Positions 5,375 to 6,232 of a DNA stretch of 6,232 nucleotides are shown here, piece by piece; positions within the stretch are counted from its first letter, which is position 1, and each line of letters starts with the position of its first letter. The DNA is taken from assembly GCA_002297965.1 (NCBI GenBank), contig DBLF01000040.1, positions 1 to 6,232 on the forward strand, written 5' to 3'. The DNA comes from Candidatus Segatella papionis. Lineage in GTDB: Bacteria; Bacteroidota; Bacteroidia; Bacteroidales; Bacteroidaceae. The notes under the pieces are model-generated. The model had not been told where the DNA came from and did no database searches. It saw only the letters and a program-made list of their open reading frames with translations. Made by a program: the position numbers and the translations under genes.

Positions 5375-6112
5375 ATGAAAGTCGGATTATTCGTCCCTTG
5401 TTATGTCGATGCCCTCTATCCTGAGGCTGGTGTCGCTACATACAAGTTGCTCAAGCATTATGGATTGGAAGTAGGCTATCCTGAGAAGCAAACCTGTTGT
5501 GGCCAGCCAATGGCGAACGCAGGTTTCCAAGATAAGTCGGAGCACGTCATCGAGACCTTCGACGAGCTTTTCAAGGATTACGACTACATCGTAGCTCCTT
5601 CTGCATCCTGCGCTGCTTACGTAAGAGTGTATTACCCTCAGATCTTGAAGGGTAAGCACGAGTGTGTCTCTTCCAAGAAGATTATGGACATCGTGGAGTT
5701 CCTGCACGATGTGCTCAAGGTGAAGGAAGTGCCAGGCAAGTTCCCTCATGTGGTGAGTGTGCACAACAGTTGCCACGGTGTGAGAGAGCTGGGCTTGTCT
5801 TCTCCATCTGAGCGACATATCCAGCCATTCAATAAGATTATCGACCTCTTGCAGATGGTGGATGGCATCGAAATCCACGAGCCTGAGCGCAAGGATGAGT
5901 GCTGCGGATTCGGCGGTATGTTCTCCATCGAGGAACCTGCCGTTTCTACTCGAATGGGCGAGGACAAGATCAAGAGACACATGGCTACGGGTGCCGAGTA
6001 TGTGACGGGACCTGACTCTTCTTGCCTCATGCACATGGCGGGTATCGCCAAGAAGGAGAATATGCCTATCAAGTTTATTCATGTTGTTCAAATTTTAGCT
6101 GCGGGACTATAG
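5375..6112 (+). CDS. lutA: LutA, (Fe-S)-binding subunit of L-lactate oxidation complex
   Basis: A complete 245-residue protein of the CCG-domain (cysteine-rich) family, as in LutA/YkgE and the related GlpC and HdrB subunits. It carries two cysteine-rich repeats. The first has C9 in FVPCYVD, C41-C42-G in QTCCGQP, and C79 in APSASCAAY. The second has C133 in HNSCHGVRELG, C176-C177-G in DECCGFGG, and C217 in DSSCLMHMAG. These are the expected cluster-ligating positions. Length matches the family (about 240). With LutB and LutC it is thought to oxidise L-lactate to pyruvate in the cytoplasm and pass electrons to the membrane quinone pool. The gene product has no signal peptide. lutB starts four bases after the TAG, supporting an operon. 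The ATG at 5375 gives the usual MKVGLFVPCYVDALYP start. A glycolate-oxidase or heterodisulfide-reductase-type subunit is a less likely alternative. Confidence 0.9.
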   Translation: MKVGLFVPCYVDALYPEAGVATYKLLKHYGLEVGYPEKQTCCGQPMANAGFQDKSEHVIETFDELFKDYDYIVAPSASCAAYVRVYYPQILKGKHECVSSKKIMDIVEFLHDVLKVKEVPGKFPHVVSVHNSCHGVRELGLSSPSERHIQPFNKIIDLLQMVDGIEIHEPERKDECCGFGGMFSIEEPAVSTRMGEDKIKRHMATGAEYVTGPDSSCLMHMAGIAKKENMPIKFIHVVQILAAGL

Positions 6113-6116
6113 GACT

Positions 6117-6232
6117 ATGAGTACAGAACATTCCAAGAGAGCTGCGAAGTTTACGCAGAACGTAGAGAAGACCACTTGGCACGACGCCACCTTCTGGTCT
6201 GTACGTCAGAAACGAGATAAGATGGCGCAGGA
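6117..6232 (+). CDS. lutB: LutB, iron-sulfur lactate oxidation subunit, 5' end only
   Basis: The first 38 codons of a gene starting four bases after the lutA stop. The visible protein reads MSTEHSKRAAKFTQNVEK then TTWHDATFWSVRQKRDKMA. This resembles the LutB N-terminus, where a helix with W-H-D-x-x-F/L-W-x-x-R-x-K-R-D precedes the LUD domain and the later 4Fe-4S ferredoxin segment. Neither of those later domains is in the window, so the call rests on the N-terminal pattern and on the standard lutA-lutB order. Confidence 0.8.
   Translation, partial: MSTEHSKRAAKFTQNVEKTTWHDATFWSVRQKRDKMAQ

Noticed and set aside
5387..6091. A 234-codon open frame antisense to lutA
   Set aside because: It lies wholly opposite a clear lutA gene; its translation is His/Leu/Arg-rich without domains, as expected from a mirror of codon bias.

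Overview
The window looks like a chromosomal segment of a Bacteroidales bacterium, most likely Prevotella or Segatella. The signs are a DUF3575 outer-membrane protein beside a lipoprotein, a Bacteroidetes-type topoisomerase III, a lutA-lutB start, very A-rich leaders with weak Shine-Dalgarno sequences, and TAnnTTTG promoter boxes in front of three genes. The assignment rests on gene content and promoter style, because no rRNA or other marker is present.

Layout. Positions 1-1846 (minus strand) hold a two-gene cell-surface operon: a 479-residue OmpA-like plus DUF3575 protein, then 30 bases later the first 125 codons of a lipoprotein, probably DUF5119-like, that runs off the left edge. Positions 1847-2887 form a gene-poor, decayed stretch. 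It has a small zinc-ribbon-like gene (minus) that seems to have lost its second CxxC and its C-terminus, a broken plus-strand reading frame, copies of a dispersed palindromic repeat, and a 17-bp inverted repeat. Positions 2888-5062 (minus) encode a complete type IA topoisomerase III, TopB. A 312-base divergent intergenic region separates it from lutA (5375-6112, plus) and the start of lutB (6117 onward), the first two genes of an L-lactate oxidation operon.

The most notable feature is a short palindromic repeat with core GGATTGCAAATCC, usually followed by a tail like GGAACGCCTAACGGGG. It occurs five times plus one half copy in the left 2.8 kb. Three palindromes and the half copy lie inside the two surface-protein genes, in both orientations and in three different reading phases, without breaking either frame. 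One copy builds the n-region of the lipoprotein signal peptide and the others build the linker between the OmpA-like and DUF3575 domains. This resembles protein-tolerated palindromic elements known elsewhere, such as the Rickettsia palindromic elements.

Functional links: the two surface genes probably act together at the outer membrane, lutA-lutB act together in lactate oxidation, and topB stands alone. No CRISPR array, tRNA, rRNA, transposase gene or phage structural gene was recognised.
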